64,000 bases of DNA from Epiperipatus broadwayi (GCA_028023455.1 JAQFVV010006238.1:7576572-7640571); one strand, 5' to 3'; positions 26,429-42,290 are shown, counted from the stretch's first letter. Notes: generated by a model from the sequence alone, not told the origin. Program-made: numbers and translations.

Positions 26429-26917
26429 ATATATATAGACAAACAATATTTTTGGGTACGATCCGTGTATTATTTTGCATTACAATCCAATATTTCGACG
26501 GACTAGCCGCCATTATCAAGGTTAACTTTTGAAAGAACACTCATTATATCTCAAAGAATAACATGACTCAATGCGAGATGAGAAGTGCGATTCAACTTGA
26601 AGTAGTTCAGCATTCACAACATGAGGTTTATCAAAATGTTTATTTCCCTCAGTTTTTTCACCTATTAATTTCAAGTTAATATTAGATAAAATGATAGGTT
26701 TCCATATAGGTGGAATACGATGTGCTTCATCAGCCCTATTTAAACCAGTAGGTCTCTTTAATATTTCAATGGACTCTCTCATGGTTTTTAAATCATATCT
26801 TTTCAAATTAGCAAGTGTTTTTGTATTGTCAAAATCAGGTTTGTGACCAATTTCTAAAAAATGGGAAGTAAAAACTGATGTGCTAATTTTTTTGATTAAA
26901 AGCATTTCTGTCAGCAT
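26429..26917 (-). mobile_element. Penelope-like element 3' fragment (GIY-YIG C-terminus)
   Basis: The minus-strand ORF (26,522-26,917, 131 codons) has the hallmark C-terminal end of Penelope-like element proteins: TSHFLEIGHKPDFDNTKTL, then KRYDLKTMRESIEILKRP, then LNRADEAHRIPPIWKPII. This is the region after the GIY-YIG endonuclease catalytic part. RT and the GIY-YIG core are missing, so the copy is 5'-truncated or broken at about 26,917. Downstream of its stop (26,429-26,520) is a short 3' UTR with a hammerhead-like motif. The gypsy LTR ends exactly where this 3' UTR's AT-rich tail begins. Confidence 0.85.
26486..26521 (-). ncRNA. Hammerhead-ribozyme-like core of the PLE
   Basis: The minus strand reads TTGATAA (26,513-26,519 on plus). 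It is followed by a 5-bp helix GGCGG/CCGTC around the loop CTAGT, then GAAA (26,493-26,496). Order and spacing match the hammerhead CUGAUGA-stem II-GAAA core known from Penelope-like elements. Two core positions deviate (TTGATAA for CTGATGA), and I could not draw convincing stems I and III, so this copy is probably a decayed ribozyme. Confidence 0.45.
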
Positions 26918-29919
<3,002 letters not shown>

Positions 29920-31900
29920 TATTCTCAAATAAGATTTCTTCACATTCCTTCTGTGGAGAAAAGAATAACTTGCACATTATAATTTATGCTGCCGAATTAT
30001 TTTAAAGCCTCATAATGTTCTTTACCTTTCATGCTATTGTACTTACCTTGCGTTCTTACTGCATCTTTTTTTTTTCTGTAACAGTCTTAAGGCAAATTAT
30101 TTCTTCTATAACAATCTTAAGCAAATTATTTCTTTTTCCTGAAAATATCAATTAAATTATGGGACAAATCAAACAAACATTTATTAATTAAATTATAATT
30201 GAGGGAATTGTCAAGTCACCAAATAAGTATGATCTCTTCTATTAACACTTTTAATATTTTAAAAGGGGTGAAAATGCAGTGCTAATGATGATTCCAATAT
30301 TATTGTATTGGAACATTATATAGCTTTAAGACACAATTTAGTTATCTAGTAAATATTCTATTATAATTTCTTAAAATTCACAATATTTATTAACACGACA
30401 AATTATACACTTGGAATTAAATTGAACAGTGAAGTAATGCTGGAAAATATTATTATTCTACTTAATAAACAGGTCAATTCTGCTGAAAAATCACATCCAG
30501 TCTTATATTAAGTTTAAAGTAATTTATAGTATTTAAAGTCATAGAATTACAGTAAATGCTTCAGAGAAGTTTAGCATTAATATTACATTTGCTCATAATT
30601 AATAAACTTAAGTGGGCATGATATATTATTGCTACTAAATTAAATGCAATAAAATAATTTTAATTATTTTTCTGGATATTTTGTAAATTTTATAATGCCA
30701 ATTAAATTTAGTAGTGTATAATAATCTAGATTAAAATAGTATTTCATTTTAATAAATGTATTTTAAGAGTGTATTACAAAAAACAGCACTTAAAATTAGA
30801 TACAACTTTAAATATAGTTTGCTTTCAAATTTTTCTTATGAAAGAAAGTTCTAAGTTTATTCTCCATTACAATTTTAAATTTATTATAGCAATGCTTACT
30901 ACATATCTTATGGTTGTCATAATTAAAACACATGAGATAATTGTTGAAAATTTAGGTTTACAAATTTTTTGAACTTCTTATAATTAGGATTACTTTTGAC
31001 AGCCATTTCTTGGATTTAAATTTCTTTAATGAACTTCAATTTCAAATTATCAGCTGGTGGTTAACAATGTGTTCTGCTGTGGATGAAAGATCATTTAAAT
31101 TTTACTTCATGATTTAATAATAAATAGTAATGAAAAAATACCTTGTATATATTTTTAAATAATAAATAGGCTTCTTTGACAGTCAGCTATATTTCCCAGT
31201 AATGTATAATAATTTCTCCAAATCTATAATAAACTTTATCTATAATCATCTTTTCCAATATTTATTTGTGCAAGCCTATTTATAGACTTTAAGCCAAGGG
31301 GATGACTGTAAAACAATAAACCAATCAGATTATTATAAGTGATTATATTTGCCTAAAATTAGTAAATTTCTATTTTTAAACACAGATGATAACTAATTAA
31401 ACCATTCAACACTATTTTAGATTATAGTAAAAATATATTTAGTAATTATTTATAATGATTAACTTAACACTAATTCTAATTTTAAGTCTGTTGACCAACT
31501 ATTGTTTAACAATAAAAATATTATTAAATAAAACCATAGAAATTAATAAAGAAATATTAAAACTAATTTATCTGACAGATGGAAAAAAGTCTGGCAGAGG
31601 AATAACATACCTTCAATAGTCAAACTCTTTACTATTCCAAAAAAAAATTATTTATTAAATTTATTGATTTTTCATCCACTTAAATCATTTGACAACACCA
31701 CAGGTTCAAATCATAGATTTAATAATTAAGATTATTGTTTATGACAATTTAAAATTTTAGGTAATAGATTGATAAAATATGGTTTGAGGAGCATCAAGCC
31801 CAAACATAAGGTTACAATATATATTACATTTAATTTTAAACATTTAAAAATTTTGATACAACAAACTAGAAATTTGCTAACCATTTGTACTATCATCTGT
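29920..31900. other. Non-coding AT-rich stretch
   Basis: No gene. A short near-tandem duplication occurs at 30,076-30,135, where CTGTAACAGTCTTAAGGCAAATTATTTCT is repeated with changes. It breaks down to CAATCTTAAGCAAATTATTT in the second copy. Confidence 0.4.
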
Positions 31901-31929
31901 CTATTGGATTTTATCATTCTCAACTAGCT

Positions 31930-33600
31930 TTCTTTATATTTGTCTGTTTTTATTCAATCTACCTCTTTTTCTCTTGGACCTATATCTGGAAGTTGCATTT
32001 CTTTCTTATAAGTTTGGTCATTATATTCCCTATGCTGTACAACCATTATATGAGTTTGACACATATCTGCCCTTTTAAATCTATCTGGCAATACTTTTCC
32101 TCATTTTGTCTCTCTGACCTGGTAAAATTGTATTAACCTGTTTATATCTTTATCTACTTTTACAATACAAAGTTTTTTAAGAGTCTTTTCATATTTTTTT
32201 AAAATCTCTGCTCCAGGCCTATTTTTGTCTCTGTATACTTTTGTTCTCTTTGTCTCCTTGTCTTATTGCTATTTTTTTGATATGTAATTTTTAATAACTT
32301 CATTGCCATATTTATTAAATATTAATACTGCATTCTTCCTATTATCTGTTTACAAATTTGCTGAATAGCTTTGTGACATTTTTTTCTATTTTTCCATCTG
32401 CTTTTTTTAAGATATCAATTATATTTTCATCAATTCCTGGAGGTTTTTCTTTCTTTATAGATTTAATTGCATATCTCAATTTTTCATTTATTTTGTTTTC
32501 TTGTTCCTTGTTATTATATAATTCTTTATATCTCTACATTTTATGATGCCATCTCTATTTTTAATAATAGAAACATCTTTTCTTCATCTTGCAAAAACAA
32601 CTTTTCTAATAATACCACGATGTTGTTTTATCCTTTTGATATTTTAATTCTATTTCATTGGCTTTTTTTTCTAAAAAAAATTACAATTACATTTTTATAT
32701 CATTATTAATTCTTTTTGTATCATTTTAAAAATCCCTTAGATAATTAATTCTTCTTAATAGATCATATTTATATCTTTTCTTTTTTAGACTTTTTTGCAT
32801 AAAGTTTGTTTTAATTAAATTTTTCTTTAGTAAATTTGTATATTTTGTGCTAGGTATTATCTTCCTAATAACTTTAAATATGAATCGTTTTCAAAATCTG
32901 TTAATATTTTATAATGATTTTCAAGTTGTAGTTTAAATTCATTGAAATGGTTCTTAATAGTTTTTAATCTGTCTAGTTTTGCATTAGCATAATCTTACAT
33001 CTCACCAATGATGTTGACTTGTTGTGTTGAATCTGTTGAGAACATTACAATTTTTAAATATATATATTTTGTTAGTCAAAATATCCAATTTTTCTGTACT
33101 TTCATTTGAATGCTATCATGTCCATTTTCATATAATATACTTATCTAAATAACTCATAATATAAAGTTAATCCTTTTCCGTGACCTCTAGAAGTTTGCAT
33201 TCTTTTATTTCTAATCACCACAATCGAATTTATCCTCAGTGCTTTCATCTTTCAGTCATTCTTCAATTGTAGCATTAAAATATAGTCCAATCAAAAGCAT
33301 TTTGTATATCTATATAAAATCCTTAATTTCTTCATCACAATGAGAACGTGTTGGGATATAAACTTGAATTATCTACATTTGCTATTTTCCCTTAAATTTT
33401 CTTCCAAAGCGTAAGCTTGTGGTTAAGACCTGTAGAGGTCCTTACTGTCGCATTTTTACATGCATATTCTTGAGATCCAGCCTTAGTAAATATTACTTAA
33501 TAACTAATATTGTAACTCTGACTAATATACTCATCAATCTCCAAAATGTTATTTTTCCACTTTCACTTTTTATAGGGTGTGTGATTGCATGTGTGTAATA
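31930..33600 (-). pseudogene. Decayed RTE/CR1-type LINE, endonuclease-RT
   Basis: The plus strand is pyrimidine-rich, and the minus strand carries coding traces in LINE order. An endonuclease piece IIQVYIPTRSHCDEEI lies at about 33,310-33,380. A connector KLDRLKTIKNHFNEFKLQL at about 32,920-32,980 is next. The RT approach KLRYAIKSIKKEKPPGIDEN, resembling the kMKngKAPGpDgi region of many LINEs, lies at about 32,430-32,490. An Arg/Lys-rich C-terminal end lies near 31,950-32,000. Frames change and stop repeatedly, and the catalytic DD box was not found. It is an old, dead copy. Confidence 0.65.
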
Positions 33601-36346
33601 ACTTGCAGGAGAACTTCAAAATTAAAAAAAAAGAACAAAGGTGAAATTATCTTTTCACTCTTCTTTATACTTCTCTGACATGATGGGAAAAGTAAATATA
33701 GGAGTTTTAACAACTTGTATTGATTGTATTAGTTATTGCTATAAAATATATAGGTGGTTTCCTCATTTCACGTAAGAATAGTGGTCAGCAGATAACCTTA
33801 CTTTAAGTTTGTTGCTTTATACTATCACTAATTACTATATATATACAATCATTGCCATAATCTATTATATATATATATTTCAAAATACAATCTGTTTTAA
33901 AAATTACATTTTGTTTATCTCTAAATAAGTTCTTTAAAAATGTTATCTTAATAAAAATCAAATTATATTACAATTGCTTACTTTTAACTATATAAAAAAA
34001 TAATAAGTTATGATACCAGAAGTATTTATGTTTATTTTACACGCTTGCTAAATTGAATTATAATTAATCACTTTGATAAATTTTCATCTATGACATTTAA
34101 AATACATCTAATATTATAAAAAAAACTTTGGCTTCCCATCTTTCATCATTTTAATATCAAAAATAATATTTAATAAATCTTTTCTAGCCACAGCTTTATA
34201 TTTGACATAAAATAATGATAAACAAGAGCTCCATAAATATTGTCATATGGATAATACTGTTGCCTTGGAGATGGTTATATTATCACGAGTTATTTTTTAA
34301 CAAATATTTGCATTTGTCTATTTAGAAGTAATTTATGTAAAGGCAAAGTCCATATAAAGTTAATAGTATTCATATACACGCATATAAAAATACACATGCT
34401 TATAAATACAATATATATATATATAATTTTAAATAATTATTTATTGCATTACAGAAGTGTTATCAAAGAGTAGGGACGTACCTCCAGGAATAATTGAAGT
34501 GTTTTCAGGAGGTATTAGTAATTTTTAGTTATGTAAACATATACATTAGTCAATAAATTATATATTATGTTTTTTTTTTTCTCAAATTGTGATAACTGCT
34601 TCTTTTGAATAGTTTGAAAATCTCAGGCGATACAGGCAAGAATTTTTATTGAATTTCATAAACAAATATAAATACAAACCTGCAATAATGCGAAGAGGTA
34701 GAATAATGATTGTTAAAAAAATAATTATATGAATAATTAGTAGGTGCAATTAAGGTAGTTAAGTAATTATTAGTCAATGTGCTTCATTTTCTTATTATAT
34801 GAGAAATGTGTTGTTAGTAAAATTAACAATTAATACACCATATAATGCATTGATATAATTGCTTTAAAAATAGATACAACTTATAACACCTGTAATAAAT
34901 ACATTACTTTAGCTTTGAAATTTATACCTATGGATCATGGGTTAAAGGCGGGATTTATAAAATGTACAAAAGAGAATAAAATAGCAAGATACAAACTGTT
35001 TTAAGTAACGAAGTTTTGATAATGATATCTACATTAAATGAAATGGGAGCTTGTATATTATGCAATGGAAGAGTGTCAGACCTCCTAGAGTGTATAGTCA
35101 GTGGATTGATTACAGTTTTGGCATCTCCTGCACTCAAGCTTCGGTACTTATGAGTTAAAACGGCCACGAAATATTTTTGACGTATTAAAAATACCTTATT
35201 ATTTGTATTTTCTGTTTGCATTATACATATTATTTATAGATTTTATAATAATTATTTTAAAAAAACTGAATGTTTCACTTATATTTAGTGTGTGTGTGCA
35301 GTATATGTGTGCAAGTACGATAATTAGTTATGACATTTTTTAAAAAATTGGATGCTTCAATTAGAATGCAAACTATTAACTTTCATTGGCTTATTTTTTT
35401 TATTTTTTAAATCATGTTTAAAATTTTTGTAATACCAATATTTATTAGCGTTCTTATGAAAAAGTTTTCATTCATTTATTTGAACATCATAATAAACTAT
35501 AAGTTATTCGTCATGAACGTTTTGAATTAAAAAAAAAAAAGCATTTACATAAATAAAAATGACCCATCTATTTGGAATACCTGGTAGCTATATTTGCTGC
35601 ATTAAATAATCTTAATTCATCTTTACAAAACAAGAAAATTGTTATATTCACATCCAAGATAAAGTGAATATTACATTGGTAAAGGTCAAAATATATTCAC
35701 ATTTAAGTAAAGTGAATAAAGGATAAAATAGGTTAATAATAGAGAATTTATTACATTTTTATTTCTTTATAAATAACTCATAAAATTGATGTTGGTGTGA
35801 AAATTATTATCATGTAATATTTACAAAGCTTGTAATTGGTTTAAGTAATGTGTTTCCTTTAATTGAACGTTAGTATTGAGAAGATAAACAGTCTTTCTAT
35901 ATTAACAAAATTATATAAAAAGGACTATTGCTAATAGAAAAACAATTTTTAGAACGAACTTTTGATAGTTTTCTACAATACAAACACAATGAATATGTAA
36001 TCATCATTTTGGCTACATGAAACTATAAGATTTATTTTTCAAGTTCATATCTAAGTAAAGTTCGATTTTAAACTCTTGTAGATATTAAGATAAAAACAGA
36101 ATAACAACATAATAGATATAGATTTACATTTAAGATTTAAATTAATAATTAGAGTCACATTTTGCTAAAATTTTAACTGACCAAAAATATTTACCTCATT
36201 CATTGATGGTAAGTCGTTTAAATTAAGTAACAATTTATAGTATCTTTATAAATTTTGTTCAATTAAAAATAAATCTTATTTTTTATTCACATGTACACAA
36301 AATTTAACAGACGTTTACAATTAAATATATGATTTATTTTTATAGA
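33601..36346. other. Non-coding AT-rich stretch
   Basis: No gene supported. An 88-codon minus-strand frame (34,955-35,221) includes a G+C-richer patch but no recognisable motif. Confidence 0.4.
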
Positions 36347-36592
36347 TATAATAAACACCTCCATACTTCCCCATTCTTTTTAAATCCATATAAATAAAGA
36401 TATAATAAAAGACAAATGATCCACAATATGCATTTCATGCTGAACCAGCACTCATCAGTTGGCCCAGGTCACTATTTCTCATATATATCTCTATTATATG
36501 CAAAGTATTTATCTAGAGTAAATTGTTACATTTTCATTTACCATTGTCAAATTCCCTCCATTCAGAACTTTGACGCCATCCATTTCAGATAA
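36347..36592 (-). repeat. Dispersed repeat copy, twin of 9531-9795
   Basis: Near-identical over about 250 bp to 9531-9795, with sharp loss of similarity at both edges (left edge at GATATAATAAACACC, right edge after CATTTCAGATAAATA). It belongs to the same broad group as R1. Confidence 0.75.
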
Positions 36593-37245
36593 ATAGACTA
36601 ATGCTTATTTTTTATTTATATATTATTATTTTGATATGAGTACTTGATAATAATACAAATTTAAGAACAGATGCTCTGATATATAATATTTGAGAAACAC
36701 TATACTACTGAAACAAAATTGTTGAATTTATTCCAATTCTTTATATGGTTAGTTTTTCTTAAATCTTATCAAACTACATTATCTATTTGTCTCATATGAA
36801 TAATGTTAAATTGCTATAGAGTTTAAAATTTCAAATATCCAGCTACAGTCAATTAGTTCTAACAAGTCTAGTCATGTGATGTTTATTGGTTTAAGTCTAT
36901 TTTGTCATAATAATTCTTTTACTACCAGTAATACTTGTTTGTTTTCCCATGAATATATTTTACTTCAATCCTAACATACATTTTTCTATATTTTGATGTA
37001 TAATATGAAGTCTTTATACTGTTATTATATTGCATGACCAGCCTTAAATTCAATAAACAATATATTAGTTGAATGAATGTATTTAAAATCTTTCATTTTT
37101 GGCTTATAGCATATTTCCTTTTAGTATTAAGTCATTTATATATAAGCAGCATACTTAAATTTAATTATGTCATTAATTTTATCCATTTTTATTTTATTGA
37201 TATTTTTTCATATTAATAAATTATTTAAGTATCTTGATAATTACT

Positions 37246-37380
37246 AAACATCACATGATCATCATTTCTTATGTTTGCTCATTACTGTTGTTAAAACAGG
37301 CAAAACTCTCCGTACTCTGGCTTGGATTGAGTGGCACTACTGTATGGAGAATTTTGACTGTTTTATCTTGATAATTGTTA
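37246..37380. mobile_element. Foldback element, family F3 (short copy)
   Basis: AAAACAGGCAAAACTCTCC (37,294-37,312) and GGAGAATTTTGACTGTTTT (37,345-37,363) are inverted partners around a 32-bp loop. The outer left sequence ACATCACATGATCATCATTT matches the same position in the larger copy at 58.7 kb. Confidence 0.7.
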
Positions 37381-37445
37381 ACTTATTTTAACTTATTATT
37401 ACTAATATTTTTTTATTTTTGAAATATTATTGAACTTTTTAATAT

Positions 37446-37826
37446 TTATCTATAGTTATAATATATTTTATTATTTTGATTTGATAAGTTGTTATAATAT
37501 CTTTGGCTACAATGAAACATTATTTTAAGTAAAAATCTTAGATCATTTTTTTTTTTTTCATTTATTCTTAAATTTAGCCTACAGAATATAATTTTTAAAA
37601 CTTCCATTATTTTAGCGTTGTCATGGCTGTTGTAATATGGAAACCAACCTTCAAAAATTGACAGCTTGTCCCAATGAATTGTTGACTGTTTTTCCTCTCT
37701 AAATTGCATGCAATGCCATATCTTAAACAATGCACATGTTGCATAGCAACATAGTTTAATCATCACCACAAAATTTTTAAAGTGCTTATATATTTGCATT
37801 ACAAGGTATAGCATAAAATGTGACAA
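37446..37826 (-). CDS. 126-codon open frame, unrecognised and probably not a gene
   Basis: An uninterrupted ATG-to-stop frame on the minus strand in a region slightly richer in G+C than its flanks. The translation has no recognisable domain. AT-rich DNA yields few frames of this length by chance, so it is listed, but there is no ATG context, splice or homology evidence that it is expressed. Confidence 0.12.
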   Translation of the reverse strand: MSHFMLYLVMQIYKHFKNFVVMIKLCCYATCALFKIWHCMQFREEKQSTIHWDKLSIFEGWFPYYNSHDNAKIMEVLKIIFCRLNLRINEKKKNDLRFLLKIMFHCSQRYYNNLSNQNNKIYYNYR

Positions 37827-38513
37827 TATGTTTCTTATCTTTATAGATTATATTTAATGTCCTTCTTGTCATCATAAAAATTTGAAAATCAATTGAAAAT
37901 ATTGGACTCATAGATTTGCTGCCAAATAAAGTTTGAACCACTTCAAGCACTTTGGCAGTTTAGCTCAATTTAAAACAAACTTGAATATTAGAGCATTATT
38001 CCTTTGTAGTTAAGATATAGAATGTCCTATGATATTTTATGACCTAACTAGTGTTCCAGACATTTTAATACTATCTTATATTTATAGTCAATAGCTAACC
38101 TGTGTCACTATATAAGACATGTGTTTATTTTCAGATGGTGTTGCACAAAGCTTAGAGAGACAACCAATCATCAGTCACTTTTTATGGCTATACAGTATAT
38201 ATGCTAAATCTATGTTGTAATATTTCAATCCTTAAACACTGTAGAAATGACTCACAAATTAAAAAGCATTTTTGTAATTTATAAATCCAAAGAAGAATAT
38301 ACTTATCTTCACACTCATGGACCTTATGCCTTTCTTGATTTAGTTCAATGAAGAATTAGTGGACCTGAGAACTGAAATTTTATAAATCATTAATTTTCTC
38401 ATTTATAGGGCTCAAATATCTTTATGAATATCTGCTGAGAAATATGATTATTCAAATATTATATTAATATTTAATACAAGTATAGTCTATACTGAACTTA
38501 ATGTAATTTATAA

Positions 38514-38980
38514 GAAATTTGAACTCAAATTTTCAAGCTCCCTACAACTGTCCACTCCATCTTATACAAACAATACACATGTCCATATAAATGATATCCA
38601 AATATCAATATTTGTGCTGAAACATCACTCATCAGTTGATCCAGATCATCATCTCCCATACATATATATATAATCAGTGCTCAGTTTTGTATTAAGATAA
38701 CAAATGTTTAATGATATGAATGGCTGGAGAGTTTGATGATGAAGAAGTTTAAAGGCTGTCCATTAAAGTTTGAAGATTTTCTGTCTTAATATAAACTGAG
38801 CACTGATTATATATGTGTGTAGGAGATGATGATCTGGACCAACTGATGAATGTGTGTTCAGAATAAAATATGTATATTGGGAATCATTTATTTTTTTCAC
38901 ATGTATGTGTCCATGTATATCAGTTGTATAAGTATTGGACAATTCCAGAGATCTTGAAAGTCTGAGTTCAAATTCCTTAT
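38514..38980. mobile_element. Foldback element with tRNA B-box-like ends (family R1/F4)
   Basis: The left arm (38,514-38,690) and right arm (38,790-38,980) are imperfect reverse complements. Landmarks are CAGTTGATCCAGATCATCATC on the left (38,634 on) against GATGATGATCTGGACCAACT on the right, and ATCAGTGCTCAG against CTGAGCACTGAT. The terminal right sequence TTGAAAGTCTGAGTTCAAATTCC (B-box-like AGTTCAAATTCC, 38,965-38,976) is mirrored on the left. The right arm is in the same orientation as, and similar to, the repeat at 1-285. No coding capacity. Confidence 0.8.
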
Positions 38981-39141
38981 AAATTACTATATTACTTACT
39001 TTTATAATTTTTTAAGTGTAATCTATTAAATTCATTTTATTTTTTTAGTTGGAGAACTTTTTTACTAAATGAACAATATATACACATTGCCTTTGAAAAT
39101 AGATGGTAAATTGTATGGTTTATGTAAACTTTAACTGACAT

Positions 39142-39183
<42 letters not shown>

Positions 39184-39561
39184 TTCATATGTAAGTGGTA
39201 GAAGCCCGTTAGATGTATATTTTTTAATATTTTTTGTTATAGCATTCTTCTAAACCTCTAACAGTATCACTTAAACATATGATCTATAATTATATATATA
39301 CTTTATTGATTTTGAATACATGCCACATCATTCTAATTGTAACATTTCCATAGAGATTGTTAGTGTATAGGTTAATGTATTTTAATATTTTTATTATTAA
39401 TATACATATCTTTAAAGATATCCATTTGCATACAATATATGACTTTCTGTTTTCAAAATAGACATTTTTGTTATATATATATTATAACTGTTATAATATT
39501 CAGTGATATATTCAATTAATTATATTTTGTTTATGATCTGTAAATAATAAATATAGTTATT

Positions 39562-39744
39562 GGGGATTTGAACCCAGACTTTCAAGCTCCCTTCAGCTGT
39601 CCAATCTCTCTGACCACAACATGGGAAATAGATAAATTATCTCCAATATATGTATTTCATGCTGAACCAAATGATAGTTTTCATGTGTGTGATCAGATAG
39701 ATTGGATAGCTAAAAAGAGTTTGAAGGTCTGGGTTCATATCCCC
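39562..39744. mobile_element. Short foldback element with tRNA B-box-like ends
   Basis: The ends are GGGGATTTGAACCCAGACTT (39,562-39,581) and AGGTCTGGGTTCATATCCCC (39,725-39,744), clear inverted repeats. Read inwards-out, each end contains a B-box-like GGTTCAAATCC/GGTTCATATCC. The inside retains TATTTCATGCTGAACCAA of the R1 group. It appears to be an internally deleted relative of the element at 38.5 kb. Confidence 0.75.
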
Positions 39745-39755
39745 TCTAATTATAT

Positions 39756-40880
39756 CTAAACTCTAGGGATATAAAATATACCAGTATTTAAATTATATAT
39801 ATATAAGAATATAAAAATCAAAGTAAATGTAAAATAAGCTATTAATAGCTGAATATACTTTTGATCATAAATTAGTAGTTTTTATATATTTTATTTGTGG
39901 CGGGCAACGTAAAAAGAGTATTCTAATACTAATATATTATACTGTATCTTTAAAAATTAATTGAATGGTTTGGTTGTTTGGATATTCATAAAAAAATTAA
40001 ACATAGTAAAATTTCAACAATGGTCTACTGTTCTGTGACTGCACTATTGTATTTACTCTGCCTGTTGGGGTAATATGTTTTGTTATGTATCTATAGTGGC
40101 TAATATAGCATTAAAAATATATAACACTGAATTGATAAACTGTGTATTGTGATGCACTATGTTTTATTGCCAGAATTAATTATTTGCAAACATTAAATGA
40201 TACTACCTATATTTAATTTTCTAATTTTTATATGAATATAGGCTATATAATAAACATTATAAGTAAAAGTGAATGACCAAACTGCAGCTAGATGTCAACA
40301 AAGCCACTCATAATGTGATTTCAGAATTTAATCTTTCAAATGAGAGCGTTTATTTCTAATCCCAAGGTTATTTTAAAACAAGCTAGAAATGAACCCTATC
40401 TTGTGAAGTTAAGTTGTTATTAATATTAAATGTCTTTGTCATATTGACTATTCTTACAAAAATTAAAAGGTATGAATGTAAATAGATTCAGTTTACATTT
40501 GCAAATAGCTAATTCTGATAATATGGAATGTACATTGATATAAAATTATAATTGGATGATTGATCACTCCAGTGATTTTATATCATTAATGGTTATTAAT
40601 TAGTATTTACATATGTAAAATTTAGTTATTTATTTAGAAGTTAAATACGTAAAAAATAACTTAGTCTTGTAAAATTAAACTGTTAACTATATGGAGTGTG
40701 GTTTGCTAATATCCATGTATATTGGATGTTCAACTTTTAATAAGATCATTTGTCAGTTTGATTATTTTTATTTGTTTTAATGATTTTAATAAGCCCATAT
40801 ACAAATTGCTGCTATTAAATATGCAATGTTAATAATGTAAACTTATTCTCAGAGCAATTATTTCCAAATATATTATTACA
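39756..40880. other. Non-coding AT-rich stretch
   Basis: No gene or recognised repeat. Confidence 0.4.
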
Positions 40881-41130
40881 TTATAAACAATGAGGATTGC
40901 CAATTCCTCAACAAAGCTTTGTGATAAATGCTTAACCAGAGCCAACATTTTAAATATCTCCATCAGAAACCCTCCAAACCCCTGACCATGGTTTCATGGT
41001 TTGGCACTCTTCAGGGAGGTGCCAGGTATTTGGGGGGGGGGGGTTCCTGATGGAGATATTTTAAATGCTGGCTCTGGCTAAACATTTATTACAAAGCTTG
41101 TTGAGGAATTGGTAATCCTCATTGTTTATA
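40881..41130. mobile_element. Foldback element, family F5
   Basis: The left arm (40,881-40,987) and right arm (41,038-41,130) pair over about 100 bp, with GAGGATTGCCAATTCCTC (40,892-40,909) against GAGGAATTGGTAATCCTC (41,103-41,120). The loop holds an inner inverted pair around CATGGTTTCATGG and a run of 12-13 G. No coding capacity. Confidence 0.85.
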
Positions 41131-42002
41131 ACTTACAAGCTTAAGAGAATAGGGTCATGTGATTTATGACTCTTAATTTGACTATTTATAGTCTCTATAT
41201 TATTATATTAGTTTACAAGCAAATCCTGTTTACATGTTTTTTTATCATTGCTTTTAAGAGTATGATTTTAAAATCATTATAGTAATGCATTTAGACTAAT
41301 TTTTCTGTAAATAAGTGTGTGTGTGTCTGTATATACATATAACAGTGAAATAATGGTATATGCTGTATCAATATACACCTTTCCAATTATATGCTACCCC
41401 AAAAAATGTAAATAAACAAAAAATAATAATACATAATATAAACATTAAAGTTAATAAATTTAATAAATTTTACAATACAACAACAAGCACTTTTCCATCT
41501 GGAGCACTATATGCAATCATGTTTTTTAATATTTTTTTTTTTTTTGGTTTGCATTAAAAACATATACATTTTATACTTTTCTGATTTTGATGCAGGCAGT
41601 ATTTTAGATAACAAAATGTTTTCTAAGTGTAAAGTTTGAAAGTGTTATGAAATTTAATAAAATTCATAAAGTATCTTACTTCAGGAATATAAAAAGGTGT
41701 TTCAAATCTATAAATTGTGCCAGAAAGTTTTAAGCTTGAAGAGTTTAATTTGTATCATGGTTGATGGCAAGTAGAAATGAATGTATAAATTCCAAAGTTG
41801 ATACTGACTTAAAAGAATCAAAACAATTAGAAAATCCATAGTCTTCTGATATAAGACTGCTAAAATTTATTGGAAAAAAGAATATCACTAAATCATATTT
41901 AAATGTGATGAAATATTTTCCTGTTCATTTTATTGTTAAAAAATAAAGATATGGTACAATAAGTTTATTATTTTTATTTTTTGAATGAATCCAAATAAAT
42001 AA

Positions 42003-42038
42003 TACACACAGCATATATATATATATATATATATATGC

Positions 42039-42085
<47 letters not shown>
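42003..42085. repeat. (TA)n tract with a perfect CACACAGCAT hairpin
   Basis: CACACAGCAT, about 11 TA units, then ATGCTGTGTG form a perfect palindrome (42,004-42,044). Further (TA)n follows to 42,085. Confidence 0.9.
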
Positions 42086-42281
42086 GTAATTGTACTCCTA
42101 CAATTTTGTATTAATAACTAAATTATGGTTCTTTTTAAAAATGTCTCTATTATAATTTTAATTTATATATGCACACATTAGTATAGATTTAATTATGTAA
42201 TTTATTTTAATTGATTAAAAATGAAGGATAGAATTTCACTTCCTTGGATTTTGAATCTACAGTGCTATATTTTTTCAGGTC

Positions 42282-42290
42282 AAAGGACAA
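42282..42290 (+). repeat. Candidate left target-site duplication of the LINE
   Basis: AAAGGACAA here is repeated at 48,300-48,308, straight after the LINE A-tail. The three leading A could belong to the tail on the right side, so the certain match is 6-9 bp. Confidence 0.6.

Noticed and set aside
31885-32709. Plus-strand hydrophobic open frames
   Set aside because: They are the reverse strand of a decayed LINE; the Phe/Ile/Leu richness comes from the pyrimidine-rich complement of A-rich coding sequence.
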